Source of the DNA: an uncultured Bacteroidota bacterium
GTDB taxonomy: Bacteria > Bacteroidota > Bacteroidia > Chitinophagales > Chitinophagaceae
Direction: 5' to 3'
DNA length: 44,672 nt
Assembly (NCBI GenBank): GCA_903853805.1
Contig: CAINUN010000027.1
Location: 1-44,672, forward strand
The notes below the pieces were generated by a model. The model was not told the DNA's origin, made no database searches, and saw only the letters and a program-made list of their open reading frames with translations. The translations under genes were made by a program, and so were the position numbers. This document shows, piece after piece, positions 25,423 to 34,081 of the stretch. Numbering within the stretch: position 1 is the first letter of the stretch; every line of letters starts with the position of its first letter.

Positions 25423-26073
25423 TTATTTGTTTCTGTAATGGTTTATAGCATCCTCAATGTCTTCTTTGATAAACTGCCAGTACTTTCCTCTAAGACATAT
25501 TGGATCCAAGTCATCATCCGCAATACTGAAATCCGTAAAGTTGTTTAGGATCTTTTCTTTATCATGCCCATACTCATAGCGTTGTTCATGTAATTGCAGC
25601 ATTTTTTCAATAGAGTTTTTAGGTAATAATTCATGTAAATCCCAGAAGTCTTTTTTGCGACCACCTCTCTGGATAACATCTATTTTCATGGCTATAATTT
25701 CGTCAATTGTTGCCATTCTGATTTCGTCAATGATAATAACCTGTTGTATAAAAGGATCGGTATAGTAAATATCCAACTTGATAGCGTTGTCTTTATCTGT
25801 ACCGACTGAAAAAGACATTCCCAATGCTGGGTTTTCAAGTGAAAAATAATCTACAAAGGCAAAGTTTGAACGAAGAAACTGCTCCAATAATTTGAAGTCA
25901 ATACTTCCGTAAACTACATCAGTAAACAAGTCTATATCCACTGATTTGCGGTGTCCCAATTGCAGGCTCAAAGCTGTTCCTCCAACCAAGCGAAAAGAAC
26001 TAAACTCTTTAGCCGCCATCACTTTTCTGAGGCAGTCTTGTAATAGGGCGTTTACTGTATTGTAATGAAGCAT
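25423..26073 (-). CDS. AbiEii-like nucleotidyltransferase toxin
   Basis: A 216-aa protein of the AbiEii/AbiGii-type nucleotidyltransferase family. The core is readable: FRLVGGTALSLQLGHRKS with GG31-32, then the metal-binding pair D46-x-D48 in VDIDLFTD. RKKDFWDLHELL follows in the C-terminal half. These enzymes typically add nucleotides to tRNA acceptor ends or similar targets in abortive-infection or toxin-antitoxin roles. The HTH gene encoded just upstream (8-bp gap) is the probable antitoxin. Confidence 0.8.
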   Translation of the reverse strand: MLHYNTVNALLQDCLRKVMAAKEFSSFRLVGGTALSLQLGHRKSVDIDLFTDVVYGSIDFKLLEQFLRSNFAFVDYFSLENPALGMSFSVGTDKDNAIKLDIYYTDPFIQQVIIIDEIRMATIDEIIAMKIDVIQRGGRKKDFWDLHELLPKNSIEKMLQLHEQRYEYGHDKEKILNNFTDFSIADDDLDPICLRGKYWQFIKEDIEDAINHYRNK

Positions 26074-26081
26074 GGCATTAT

Positions 26082-26573
26082 TTATTGAATACTAACTTGT
26101 AATGAAGATTGCTTTGTTTTTGGCGCTTTTAAAGCTGCTTCTATTTTGGCTTTGCCATAAAAACGAGTAATCTCATTTCGTTCTGCTTCATTACCTCTTT
26201 CCATTACTCTATTTATGATCGCTTTGTAATGTTGTTCCCAATCTATCTTTTCAATAGCAGTGTCCCAGAATAGTGATTTCCTAAGGATTGAAAAATCAGG
26301 TTTGTTTTCTGTTACTTTCTCTTTTTCAATCTTGATTTGATAATAGGCTTGTAATATCAGCAAAGTGCCTTCTTCAAGGTCCAACTCTTTTTCAATTCTT
26401 AAAGTAATAGCTGGAGTAAAGTTTCTTTTACCCTTAGTAATCGCATTAAAGGTTTGAGGGTGTTCACCAATTAATAAAGCAAAAGGGCGTTGCTTAATAG
26501 AACGCTTCTTTAATTCTCTATCTAGTAAAATACCCGGATGAATGCCTTTGTATTTTTCATACTGTTGATTCAT
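26082..26573 (-). CDS. HTH antitoxin-like partner of the nucleotidyltransferase
   Basis: A 163-aa protein with an N-terminal XRE-type helix-turn-helix: GIHPGILLDRELKKRSIKQR, then FALLIGEHPQTFNAITKG, which resembles HigA/VapI-like antidotes. A C-terminal helical part follows (about 85-160) and is typical of antitoxins paired with nucleotidyltransferase toxins in Bacteroidota. The longer frame upstream crosses a hairpin, so the ATG at MNQQYEKY is taken. It probably autoregulates the pair. Confidence 0.75.
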   Translation of the reverse strand: MNQQYEKYKGIHPGILLDRELKKRSIKQRPFALLIGEHPQTFNAITKGKRNFTPAITLRIEKELDLEEGTLLILQAYYQIKIEKEKVTENKPDFSILRKSLFWDTAIEKIDWEQHYKAIINRVMERGNEAERNEITRFYGKAKIEAALKAPKTKQSSLQVSIQ

Positions 26574-26614
26574 GGTGTAAATGTAAGCAGATTTGTTTAC
26601 ATTTTGCTTAAGCA

Positions 26615-26651
26615 AAAAAGAACCTGTACTGAATAAGTACAAGTTCTTTTT
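26615..26651 (-). terminator. hairpin terminator, copy 2 of a pair
   Basis: Same 16-bp stem as the copy at 25,364 (including its single C-A mismatch in the same place), but loop GAATA, the reverse complement of TATTC. It ends the DUF932 gene on the minus strand. Confidence 0.8.
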
Positions 26652-26667
26652 CAATTCTAGTTGCTGA

Positions 26668-27549
26668 TTAATTGCCTGCTAACTCAAGCACATAATCAAA
26701 CAACTTGGCATCAGTAGCTCTTTGATTTTGGAAAGAGCGTTTGAGCTTGTCGTGTAATACCTCATTGAAGGCATTGTAAAGGTGCCAAGCATTTGGAGCA
26801 GTGTTTAATTGCTTGCTCTCTCTATTTACGATGTCAATCACGGTTCTTGCATTGAGAGAAGGTGCGGGGTTTTCTTTTGAAGATTCAAACATGAACAATT
26901 TAAGATCCTCACAAGTCATTTTCACATAACCTTCAAGATCAGTAATTGGCGACTCAGCCAAAACATCAAACTTTCTGCGAAGCTCATAATACTCGTTATT
27001 CATGAACTTGTTGATTAAGCTTTGAATGTTTGGCATAATCACCTCTGCAATTTGTCCTCTGTGTTTAATGTTGAAGCCAATGGTTGATTGAGCAATATGT
27101 AGACCATTACTGCATATAGACCTAAAAAATCCGAAGCTCCCGCTAGTTCTACATGTTCCGTCATAAGAGTTTGTGAAACGCAACATAGGGCGAAGTTCAT
27201 CTTGTCCGTTTTTTACGGTAATGGCTAATGAATCATCATTCAAGATATGATCTACTGCGAAAGAGCGGTTATCACGGTTAATAGAGCGGGTAGCAGTAGA
27301 GATGTTGGCATCTAAAAGCATATTCTCCACTTCTGCAAAGAATACTTGATTAGGAAGGTGTCCGTATGAGTTACTTACCACATTTACGATTTCACCGTTT
27401 GAGATAATGGCTTTGTCTAAGCCTTTTCTAGAATTAATACCTGTAACTTCTTTGAAGTCACGAACTTCATTAGAAACGAAGATGTCATCGTTACGAAGGT
27501 TGTTAAGGTCTTTAATCATTAGTCTGTCTGCTGTCAATTGATTGTTCAT
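26668..27549 (-). CDS. DUF932-family plasmid/phage-type protein
   Basis: A 293-aa soluble protein with the DUF932 layout: a VVSNSYGHLPNQVFFAEVE segment, ELRPMLRFTNSYDGT and FFRSICSNGLHI (conserved Cys-Ser-Asn-Gly turn), then a helical C-terminal half. Such proteins occur on plasmids, phages and integrative elements and their role is not settled. It supports the mobile-element reading of this region. Divergent from the small gene at 27,738 with an operator-like inverted repeat between. Confidence 0.75.
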   Translation of the reverse strand: MNNQLTADRLMIKDLNNLRNDDIFVSNEVRDFKEVTGINSRKGLDKAIISNGEIVNVVSNSYGHLPNQVFFAEVENMLLDANISTATRSINRDNRSFAVDHILNDDSLAITVKNGQDELRPMLRFTNSYDGTCRTSGSFGFFRSICSNGLHIAQSTIGFNIKHRGQIAEVIMPNIQSLINKFMNNEYYELRRKFDVLAESPITDLEGYVKMTCEDLKLFMFESSKENPAPSLNARTVIDIVNRESKQLNTAPNAWHLYNAFNEVLHDKLKRSFQNQRATDAKLFDYVLELAGN

Positions 27550-27593
27550 ATATCTATCTTTTAGTTTGTTACTTAATTATAAGGCTAAGATAG

Positions 27594-27712
27594 AATAGTG
27601 TGCAACATTTACCAAATAATTGCACAATTATTTATCCACAATTGACCTATAATCAGGATGTTATACATCTACAGAACGACCATAAATAAAAACAAAAAGG
27701 TTGCACACTATT
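27594..27712. promoter_or_regulatory. divergent intergenic region with 13-bp inverted operator-like repeat
   Basis: AATAGTGTGCAAC at 27,594-27,606 and its exact reverse complement GTTGCACACTATT at 27,700-27,712, spaced by 93 bp between the divergent DUF932 gene and the 63-aa gene. Each copy sits where a -33/operator would be for one of the two promoters. Confidence 0.5.
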
Positions 27713-27725
27713 TAGAATAGTGGTG

Positions 27726-27733
27726 TAATTTTG
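27726..27733 (+). promoter_or_regulatory. -7 box of the 63-aa gene
   Basis: TAATTTTG fits TAnnTTTG, 4 bp before the ATG, so a near-leaderless transcript; the operator copy at 27,700 lies just upstream. Confidence 0.45.
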
Positions 27734-27737
27734 TGGA

Positions 27738-27929
27738 ATGAGCCAAGAAAAAGAAACGAAAGAAATAATAGTGAAAAGACCCGTGAAATATAATGTGGGG
27801 CACAGAGAAAAATCGGTGCGTGTATCAGTTCAATTACCACAATCTGTTTATGAGCAAATCACAAAGGACAAAGATGGTAATGAGCAAACTGTGAGGGAGT
27901 GGATTTTGGAGAGGGTGGGGAATAGGTAA
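27738..27929 (+). CDS. small basic protein, possible ribbon-helix-helix-like regulator
   Basis: A 63-aa basic protein: an N-terminal charged tail, then SVRVSVQLPQSVYEQITKDKDGNEQTV and a short helix ending in VGNR. The strand RVSVQLPQ followed by a helix is the pattern of ribbon-helix-helix DNA-binding proteins, but the fit is short. It is the only clear plus-strand gene within the element part, divergent from DUF932, and could be the repressor acting at the shared inverted repeat. Inference only. Confidence 0.4.
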   Translation: MSQEKETKEIIVKRPVKYNVGHREKSVRVSVQLPQSVYEQITKDKDGNEQTVREWILERVGNR

Positions 27930-27986
27930 TAAATAAATGTTTGTAAAAATTGTTTAATAAATAGTAATCACTTCTCATTTTTTATT

Positions 27987-29180
27987 TCAATTTCTTACTT
28001 TGAATGCTTTGCTAAAATTTGCAATTTCGTCTGCACTTTTATCTATTAATCCTTTTTCAAGAAACCATTCAACAAGCATTTCATCATTTAAGTCCTCCCA
28101 AGTAAGTTCATAAAACATTTGTTTGATTTTTATTTTTGAAATCAAATCAGCTGCATTAGGTAAATCGATTTTTGAAATTACTTTATCAATTGATTTTTCT
28201 ATATGCCTTTTAGCATTTTCTTTGTCCAAATTTTCAGTTCCATCAGGTGAATTTACCATAAAAAAAGAGGTTAATTCATTCCTCAATGTGTCTTCAGATT
28301 TATTAATCGCAGATTGAACTTTATTTTGGAGATTCTTCGTAATTTCTGATGCAAGTATTTCTAAATATTCAACTTCGTTTTTGAATGCTACTTTACTAGA
28401 CTTTTTAAGAATGCTTTTATCTTTTCTAAGACTACAAGTAATTAAATATCTTTTTCTCACCTCATCAACTTTTAATTTAAGTTCAGATAATTCAGTCCAT
28501 GTATCAGTAATTTCTTTAGTGAAAAGACTTAGTCTAGTTTTTAATTTATTTTTGAGTTCAACGTCTTTAAAAGGGAGTGCGCTTGATGGAATAGAAATAG
28601 TTTTCGAAGTTAAATTACCACCTTCTAAATGTAACTCAGCATATTGAAACAAAGTGTTGTATGTTCCTATCATTCTTTTCATATCTGGTTCTTCCGGAGG
28701 ATTAGACTTAATGACTTCCTTAACTTTCTTAAATGTTTCATTATTTAGTGGTTGAGAAACCATTCCATCTTTTAATACATTTGGATCATTAAAAAAATTC
28801 TCGAGAAAAACTGAAGCGTCTTGGGGATGTACTTCAACAGCATTCAACCCATCTGGGTCGCCAGCTAAAATTCTGCTTTCTAAGAAAAGAAAGTAAGCCT
28901 CATCTTCAGTTGCAATAAAACTAATTTTTAATCCAGGGCATTCTGTAATTGTTGCATTTAACTCTAATAACGCATCTATACTATTTAATGACCCATACCC
29001 ATTTCTAATTACAGACTCATGGTTATCAATACAGGCGTAAATACTTAGTTCCTTTAAATGGGGATTTGACATTAATGTTTCTATCCATTCTTCATGAATA
29101 GAAGGCATTACTAAGAAAACTTCATGTTTAGCTTTATGAAGCATATCAATAATATCTGACCATGTAATTTTTCTTATCAT
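27987..29180 (-). CDS. last gene of the DISARM-like operon; possible degenerate PLD-like protein
   Basis: A 397-aa protein. The first 130 residues look like an alpha/beta domain of the kind found in phospholipase D-like nucleases (HEVFLVMPSIHEEWIETL, then ATEDEAYFLFLESRIL), but no HxKxxxxD (HKD) motif is present, so it would be catalytically dead if the fold is right. The remainder is helical and charged, perhaps coiled coil. It follows the methylase by 6 bp and so shares the transcript. In class 1 DISARM the PLD protein DrmC takes this place. Assignment as DrmC-like is an inference from context and weak sequence signal. Confidence 0.4.
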   Translation of the reverse strand: MIRKITWSDIIDMLHKAKHEVFLVMPSIHEEWIETLMSNPHLKELSIYACIDNHESVIRNGYGSLNSIDALLELNATITECPGLKISFIATEDEAYFLFLESRILAGDPDGLNAVEVHPQDASVFLENFFNDPNVLKDGMVSQPLNNETFKKVKEVIKSNPPEEPDMKRMIGTYNTLFQYAELHLEGGNLTSKTISIPSSALPFKDVELKNKLKTRLSLFTKEITDTWTELSELKLKVDEVRKRYLITCSLRKDKSILKKSSKVAFKNEVEYLEILASEITKNLQNKVQSAINKSEDTLRNELTSFFMVNSPDGTENLDKENAKRHIEKSIDKVISKIDLPNAADLISKIKIKQMFYELTWEDLNDEMLVEWFLEKGLIDKSADEIANFSKAFKVRN

Positions 29181-29186
29181 CTGTAA

Positions 29187-32100
29187 TTATTTTTTAAATA
29201 AACCATAATCAACTTCTGCATCATTTACAACACTGCTTAGACTTTCTTGATTTTTATCAGTTTTCTTTTTTCCGTCTTTCTTCTCCCACAACCCAGCCTT
29301 AACTTCCTCCTCATGTATTTTATGGTTCAACTCCAACAACCGTTTCAACACTTCTTTCCTGGCATCGGAATGAATAGTAAAACGAACTCTGTCATTCTCG
29401 GGTAAATAATCTACTTCGTAGAAATCATGTTTCAGTTCTATATCATTCCATCCATAAGCATCCAACACTGCTTCATCCATTTGCACATGCAGCTCACGGA
29501 GTTTGAGGATGCCTTGTATGGCTTCATCAAATGCAATTGTATTAGCTGTTTTTCCTGCCCCGCCTTTTGCGGGGTCTAAATGCTTTTGCAGAGATGCTAC
29601 CTGTTTATCCTTATCATTAATGCTTTGGGCAGTGATGGCATTGCTGTGAAACAGATTATAGGTTTTGGTAAGCCCCAATTGCATACCAACCATGAGTTGT
29701 TTGCGATGTTCGTGGTGGGCTTCGCCAATGGTTTCTAATTGTTGCTCTCGTTGTGAGTTGAGGTTTTGAACAAAAGGGAAAGTTTCAAAACAAATTGTAT
29801 TGGAGTAGTTCAAAGTACCTGCTCCAAGAGTTGAGGCAAATTTCCATCCCCAAATATTATGAATTGTGGATTGAAGAAAACAAAATTCCAACCATGTATC
29901 TAAAGTAAAAATCCCTAATTTATTAGAATAAACATTACCACTTTCAACAAAATCAACTCCGGTGTGCTTTGAAACAAGAGGAACTGCAATTATTCTTTCT
30001 TTGCCTTTAATTGCTTTATACAGATTAATTCCCTTTTCTGCATATAACCACCAGTTATTTCTATACGTATCCCTTTTTACCTTTTCTCTTTCTGGCTTTA
30101 CAAATTTCTCAACTAATTCAAAACAAATAGGATATTCACTTTTGCAAAAATCTAATTTCCAGTCAAAGAAATTTATAACATACCTAGATGCCCTTTGATC
30201 CGGATTATTGCTAAAATCATCACCACTTAAATAAGGAAAAATTACCTCTGAATACTTTTGGTTATTGGCAATCATATTTTTGGCTACATGTGGTTCCATA
30301 ACAAAACCTTGACCTAAAATAATACTTCCTTGAAAACTTTTATTTTGATTTGCTAAAAGTGCATAAGGTTCAGATAAGGAAATATTGTCATCAAAATAAG
30401 ATGTGATTGTTTCAACTTCTTTTTTATCTAAAAAGTACTTTCCTTTCCACTCGCCTTTAAAAATTGAAATCAAGGAAACCTCAACTGCTGCTAAACCGGG
30501 CCATCTTACATTTCTATCACAGTAAATTATATTGCCCCCTCTATCTTTGATAACTGATAGACCACCTTCTCTTGTATCTCCTTGTGAAATTGTATTTGTA
30601 GAAATTAATGATTGAAATCCTTTACTCTTAATAATTTCAAAAATCCTTCTAAAAAAGTAAGCTACAAAATCAACTCCACCACTTACTGGTTCATAATTAG
30701 TTTTAAGAAAAGACAAATATTCATCCCCAAAAATTCCACTAATCTTTTTACCACCTAAGAATGGTGGATTTCCTAAAATTGTATCAAAGCCACCTTCATT
30801 AAACACTTCAGGAAATTCTATAAACCAATGAAAAAACCTGTGTTCTTCTGCAACTACTTTTGCCTTTGCAGTTTGTGGTAGTTGCCATCCTTTGTAACCA
30901 CTTAAAATAAGGCGAAAATCTGCATCGGCCATCAAGGAGTCTTTATTAGCTTCCGTTTTAGGTATAAAAAACTGGGCTACTTGTGTGTTCGCCATCGTTT
31001 TTAGAAACTTTAAGCCCTTGCCATCTATAAATCTATTGTATGCTTTTGCTTTGCGTTCTATTTCATCGGGTGTAGTTTCGGGTAGTTGGTTAAAAGTTTT
31101 GTATTCTGCCATTGCTTCCTGCACAGAATTTTCCGTACTTTTTTCAAACTCTGCTTTTAGCTGCACGGCTTTGGCAGTTCTTTCTTTTCGTTCTTTTACG
31201 TTTTTATCACGCCAAGTTTTAGCAATGTGCTTATCATCCACAGCAAGGGTTTTAAAGGCTTCATCGGCTATTCCTTTTTCCAATTCGCTGCGGTGTGCCA
31301 GGCCCACAATAGCATCGCCACATTTAATATGGTGGTCTAAAAAGTTAAGCGGTTCTCCGGGGTTATATGCTTCAAGCCATAAGGCAATTTTACAAAGCTC
31401 AACTGCCAATGGGTTTTTATCTACACCATAGATGCAATTCCGCACCACATCTTTCATGGCTTTGCGAATAGAAAAAGGATTGGGTTGTTCTTCATCGGTT
31501 AGCACCCTTGCCACTGCCAATGCAATTCTACGGGCTGCACTCAATAAAATATGTCCGCTGCCGCAGGAAACATCGCATACTTTTAATTTCAGCAAAGCCT
31601 TTATCGTATTTTCCTTGTTTACTTTCTTTTGAGCATGCAGCAGCAAAATATCTTCAATGAGATATTCTAATGAATGTTTGATTAATGGTTGCACCAATTC
31701 TTCGGGGGTGTAGTGAGATTGAAACTCTCTGCCACCTGCTTGCTTTTGCCAGTTCACCGAATAATTATCAGAACCTTCTACTTTATTGAACTCTAATTTT
31801 AATTCCAGCAAACCTTCGTACACCGAGCCAAATTCTTCTACATCCAGACCGCCATAATTAACGGCTATCAAAACGCCATTGTCATTTTCAAAATAACTGA
31901 GTGACTTAATGATATTTAATAGTACCGCATTGCTCAGGTAGCATTGGTGCAAATCGTATTGGCTATTACTGATGGCATGGTAGCCAAACAAATCACCTTG
32001 CAGGCTCATGATGCCGAGCTTCTCGCCAATGTCTTTTTTCTCGAATAAAGAGAAGGTACTTACTAAACTTTGCCATAAATCGTAATGGCGGTTCGCTTCG

Positions 32101-33110
32101 GGTGGAAGCAATTTCTTAGCTAATTTTCTTAATCGTAATAAACTATAATAATTAAAATAGATGTGATTAAAGCGTTTAGTTTCGGGTGTCTTACTATCAG
32201 AATAAACAAGATTACGTTCTTCTATTACAAACAGAAAAAGTAAGCGGTAAATGATACGCAACTGATGGCGGTAATATTCATCTGTATTGATATTTCCGGC
32301 AGCAACAGCATCACGTAATGCTGCATTATTGGGATGGTTTATAAAGCCATTGGCTAAGTTCTTAATTGCACCTTTAACTGCTTCGCCTAATTTATTGCGG
32401 ATGGTACTACCAGCTTCCAAACCTTCCTGATGGTATTTCTCCATGATGCTGTCAGCCCCGGCATCCACCTTTTTGGGCATTCTGCTGGCATGAAGCACAC
32501 GGTACAGAATAACGAAATCGGAATACAGATCCTCCTCCATCATTTTCTCCAGGTTAAACTCTACATAGCTTAACCGTGTAATGCGGCTGGCATCACGCAG
32601 CAAACGCAACTGGCGGCCATTGGTAACCATGCCATACAAATGCTCACTGTAATTGAGATACTCTTGTACCATGGCATGTGGCGAAACGCGGAGTAGTTTA
32701 TTTTCGGGGCGCTTATCTAGCGACTCGTGGTAACCTCCCACATACACCGGAAAATTATCTAAGCTGCTATCTCTATAACCAATAGGAAATGATTTGCCGT
32801 TAAGTTCTTCACCTTTGCGGTCGAAGGTAAGGTTATACCCAAGATTGGTAAGTATGGGAGAAATCCAAAAATTACGGGTTTCGGTAGTTCCTGTTTCTCC
32901 TTCTTTTAATCGGGTTAGTTTGCTTTTATAAATGGTCCATTGTCCTTTAGCTTCCTGCCATGCAAGGCTAATTTCATCCTTTAGTTTGGCATTGGTCAAA
33001 TCAGGATTGAAATCTTTGCCCTGCTGAAAGGTTGCCTGCTCACTGCGAATTTTTGCCAGCAAGTCAGTGGATAGAATGGAACCTTGTATGTCTATGGATG
33101 GGAAGTTCAT
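29187..33110 (-). CDS. Eco57I-like N6-adenine DNA methyltransferase, DrmMI-like
   Basis: A 1307-aa protein. Motif I of SAM-dependent methylases is DVSCGSGH at about 513-520, preceded by SHYTPEELVQPLIKH (the QxxTP-like entry to Eco57I/type I-type methylases). Motif IV is NPPF at 781-784 (adenine-N6 type). Residues about 1-170 contain the GMVTNGRQLRLLRD segment of fused restriction-modification proteins, but no PD-(D/E)XK set is seen there. The C-terminal half (after about 900) would be target recognition. Its start overlaps the upstream nuclease-like gene end (ATGA). It likely marks self DNA for the operon's defence function. Confidence 0.75.
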   Translation of the reverse strand: MNFPSIDIQGSILSTDLLAKIRSEQATFQQGKDFNPDLTNAKLKDEISLAWQEAKGQWTIYKSKLTRLKEGETGTTETRNFWISPILTNLGYNLTFDRKGEELNGKSFPIGYRDSSLDNFPVYVGGYHESLDKRPENKLLRVSPHAMVQEYLNYSEHLYGMVTNGRQLRLLRDASRITRLSYVEFNLEKMMEEDLYSDFVILYRVLHASRMPKKVDAGADSIMEKYHQEGLEAGSTIRNKLGEAVKGAIKNLANGFINHPNNAALRDAVAAGNINTDEYYRHQLRIIYRLLFLFVIEERNLVYSDSKTPETKRFNHIYFNYYSLLRLRKLAKKLLPPEANRHYDLWQSLVSTFSLFEKKDIGEKLGIMSLQGDLFGYHAISNSQYDLHQCYLSNAVLLNIIKSLSYFENDNGVLIAVNYGGLDVEEFGSVYEGLLELKLEFNKVEGSDNYSVNWQKQAGGREFQSHYTPEELVQPLIKHSLEYLIEDILLLHAQKKVNKENTIKALLKLKVCDVSCGSGHILLSAARRIALAVARVLTDEEQPNPFSIRKAMKDVVRNCIYGVDKNPLAVELCKIALWLEAYNPGEPLNFLDHHIKCGDAIVGLAHRSELEKGIADEAFKTLAVDDKHIAKTWRDKNVKERKERTAKAVQLKAEFEKSTENSVQEAMAEYKTFNQLPETTPDEIERKAKAYNRFIDGKGLKFLKTMANTQVAQFFIPKTEANKDSLMADADFRLILSGYKGWQLPQTAKAKVVAEEHRFFHWFIEFPEVFNEGGFDTILGNPPFLGGKKISGIFGDEYLSFLKTNYEPVSGGVDFVAYFFRRIFEIIKSKGFQSLISTNTISQGDTREGGLSVIKDRGGNIIYCDRNVRWPGLAAVEVSLISIFKGEWKGKYFLDKKEVETITSYFDDNISLSEPYALLANQNKSFQGSIILGQGFVMEPHVAKNMIANNQKYSEVIFPYLSGDDFSNNPDQRASRYVINFFDWKLDFCKSEYPICFELVEKFVKPEREKVKRDTYRNNWWLYAEKGINLYKAIKGKERIIAVPLVSKHTGVDFVESGNVYSNKLGIFTLDTWLEFCFLQSTIHNIWGWKFASTLGAGTLNYSNTICFETFPFVQNLNSQREQQLETIGEAHHEHRKQLMVGMQLGLTKTYNLFHSNAITAQSINDKDKQVASLQKHLDPAKGGAGKTANTIAFDEAIQGILKLRELHVQMDEAVLDAYGWNDIELKHDFYEVDYLPENDRVRFTIHSDARKEVLKRLLELNHKIHEEEVKAGLWEKKDGKKKTDKNQESLSSVVNDAEVDYGLFKK

Positions 33111-34069
33111 GATTTTCTATATTTTTTATATTCTTCCTCGCATTGCTCAAAATCCAGATACCGTTGTTTAAATGATGCTGCCCAGTTCTTAGTTGCTGAT
33201 GGTCCGTTAATTTGAATACTATGGATCATTTTATTCAAACTCAGAGTAAATAAGCGGTTTTGATAATCTGGATTCATCCATGATTGAAATTGCTCAATTT
33301 CTGTATCAGTAGAACTATTACCATCGGGAGCGATGACAACTGCAAAGCATTTATCCAAACGGTTTTCAATACGATACTTCTCAGCTAATAGAAAATTTCT
33401 GCCAAGCTGACCAAAACCTATTCTTCCATGTTCTTTGCCTTTTTTATTAAAATATGGACTTTCATTGACCAATTGAATCTGAGCAGTTAAGTCACCCGAA
33501 GAATTGCTGCCAAGTGTTTCAGTATATTTAGTTTCAATTGCAAGGATGTTTCTTTCTCCCGCTTGAGATTTATAAAGGATCATTGCGTCAAAAGCAGTCA
33601 AGTCATTTAGATACTCACTCTTGGGATAGGGGAAATATTCAATTTCAATACTAAGAATTGTAGCGATTTTCAGTTCTGGTAAACAGGCATCCAAAATTTT
33701 TGTAGCTGATGAAGGGTTTACTTGTTCAAATAATGCTTTGAGTGGATAGAAAAGATTGAAACACATTGGTTGACTACCAAGCATATTGGAGAATAGTCTG
33801 AATGGCTCTATGGTTTCCCCCTTCTTTTTATGTACCACTCTGAAATGGGCATAGTTAAAAATTTCAGGACTTAAAAAATTGGCACCGCTGTTTATACCAT
33901 CAACCAACATATTGCCATTTTTTGTTGGGCTATTTTCATTTGGACCATTACCATAAGTCTTCTCATTAAGAACATTCACCCGATACCAGGATTGAAGGAA
34001 TCTTGCTTTCCGGATAAAATCAGACTTATCACTTGTGGGGGCTGGTCCGTACAGTTCTTGTAAATTCAT
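33107..34069 (-). CDS. PD-(D/E)XK nuclease-like protein of the DISARM-like operon
   Basis: A 320-aa protein. A candidate PD-(D/E)XK core reads D161 in AFDAMILYKSQAGERN and E179-T-K181 in LAIETKYTE, with the preceding Glu in IEIEYFPYP. This D...ExK set looks intact. Similar proteins are annotated as PGN_0703-like putative restriction endonucleases (recalled). It lies 12 bp after the SNF2-like gene and overlaps the methylase by 4 bp. Classic DISARM lists do not include such a nuclease, so it is the likely effector or an extra component of this variant. Confidence 0.6.
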   Translation of the reverse strand: MNLQELYGPAPTSDKSDFIRKARFLQSWYRVNVLNEKTYGNGPNENSPTKNGNMLVDGINSGANFLSPEIFNYAHFRVVHKKKGETIEPFRLFSNMLGSQPMCFNLFYPLKALFEQVNPSSATKILDACLPELKIATILSIEIEYFPYPKSEYLNDLTAFDAMILYKSQAGERNILAIETKYTETLGSNSSGDLTAQIQLVNESPYFNKKGKEHGRIGFGQLGRNFLLAEKYRIENRLDKCFAVVIAPDGNSSTDTEIEQFQSWMNPDYQNRLFTLSLNKMIHSIQINGPSATKNWAASFKQRYLDFEQCEEEYKKYRKS

Positions 34070-34081
34070 ATGGAATAAGAT

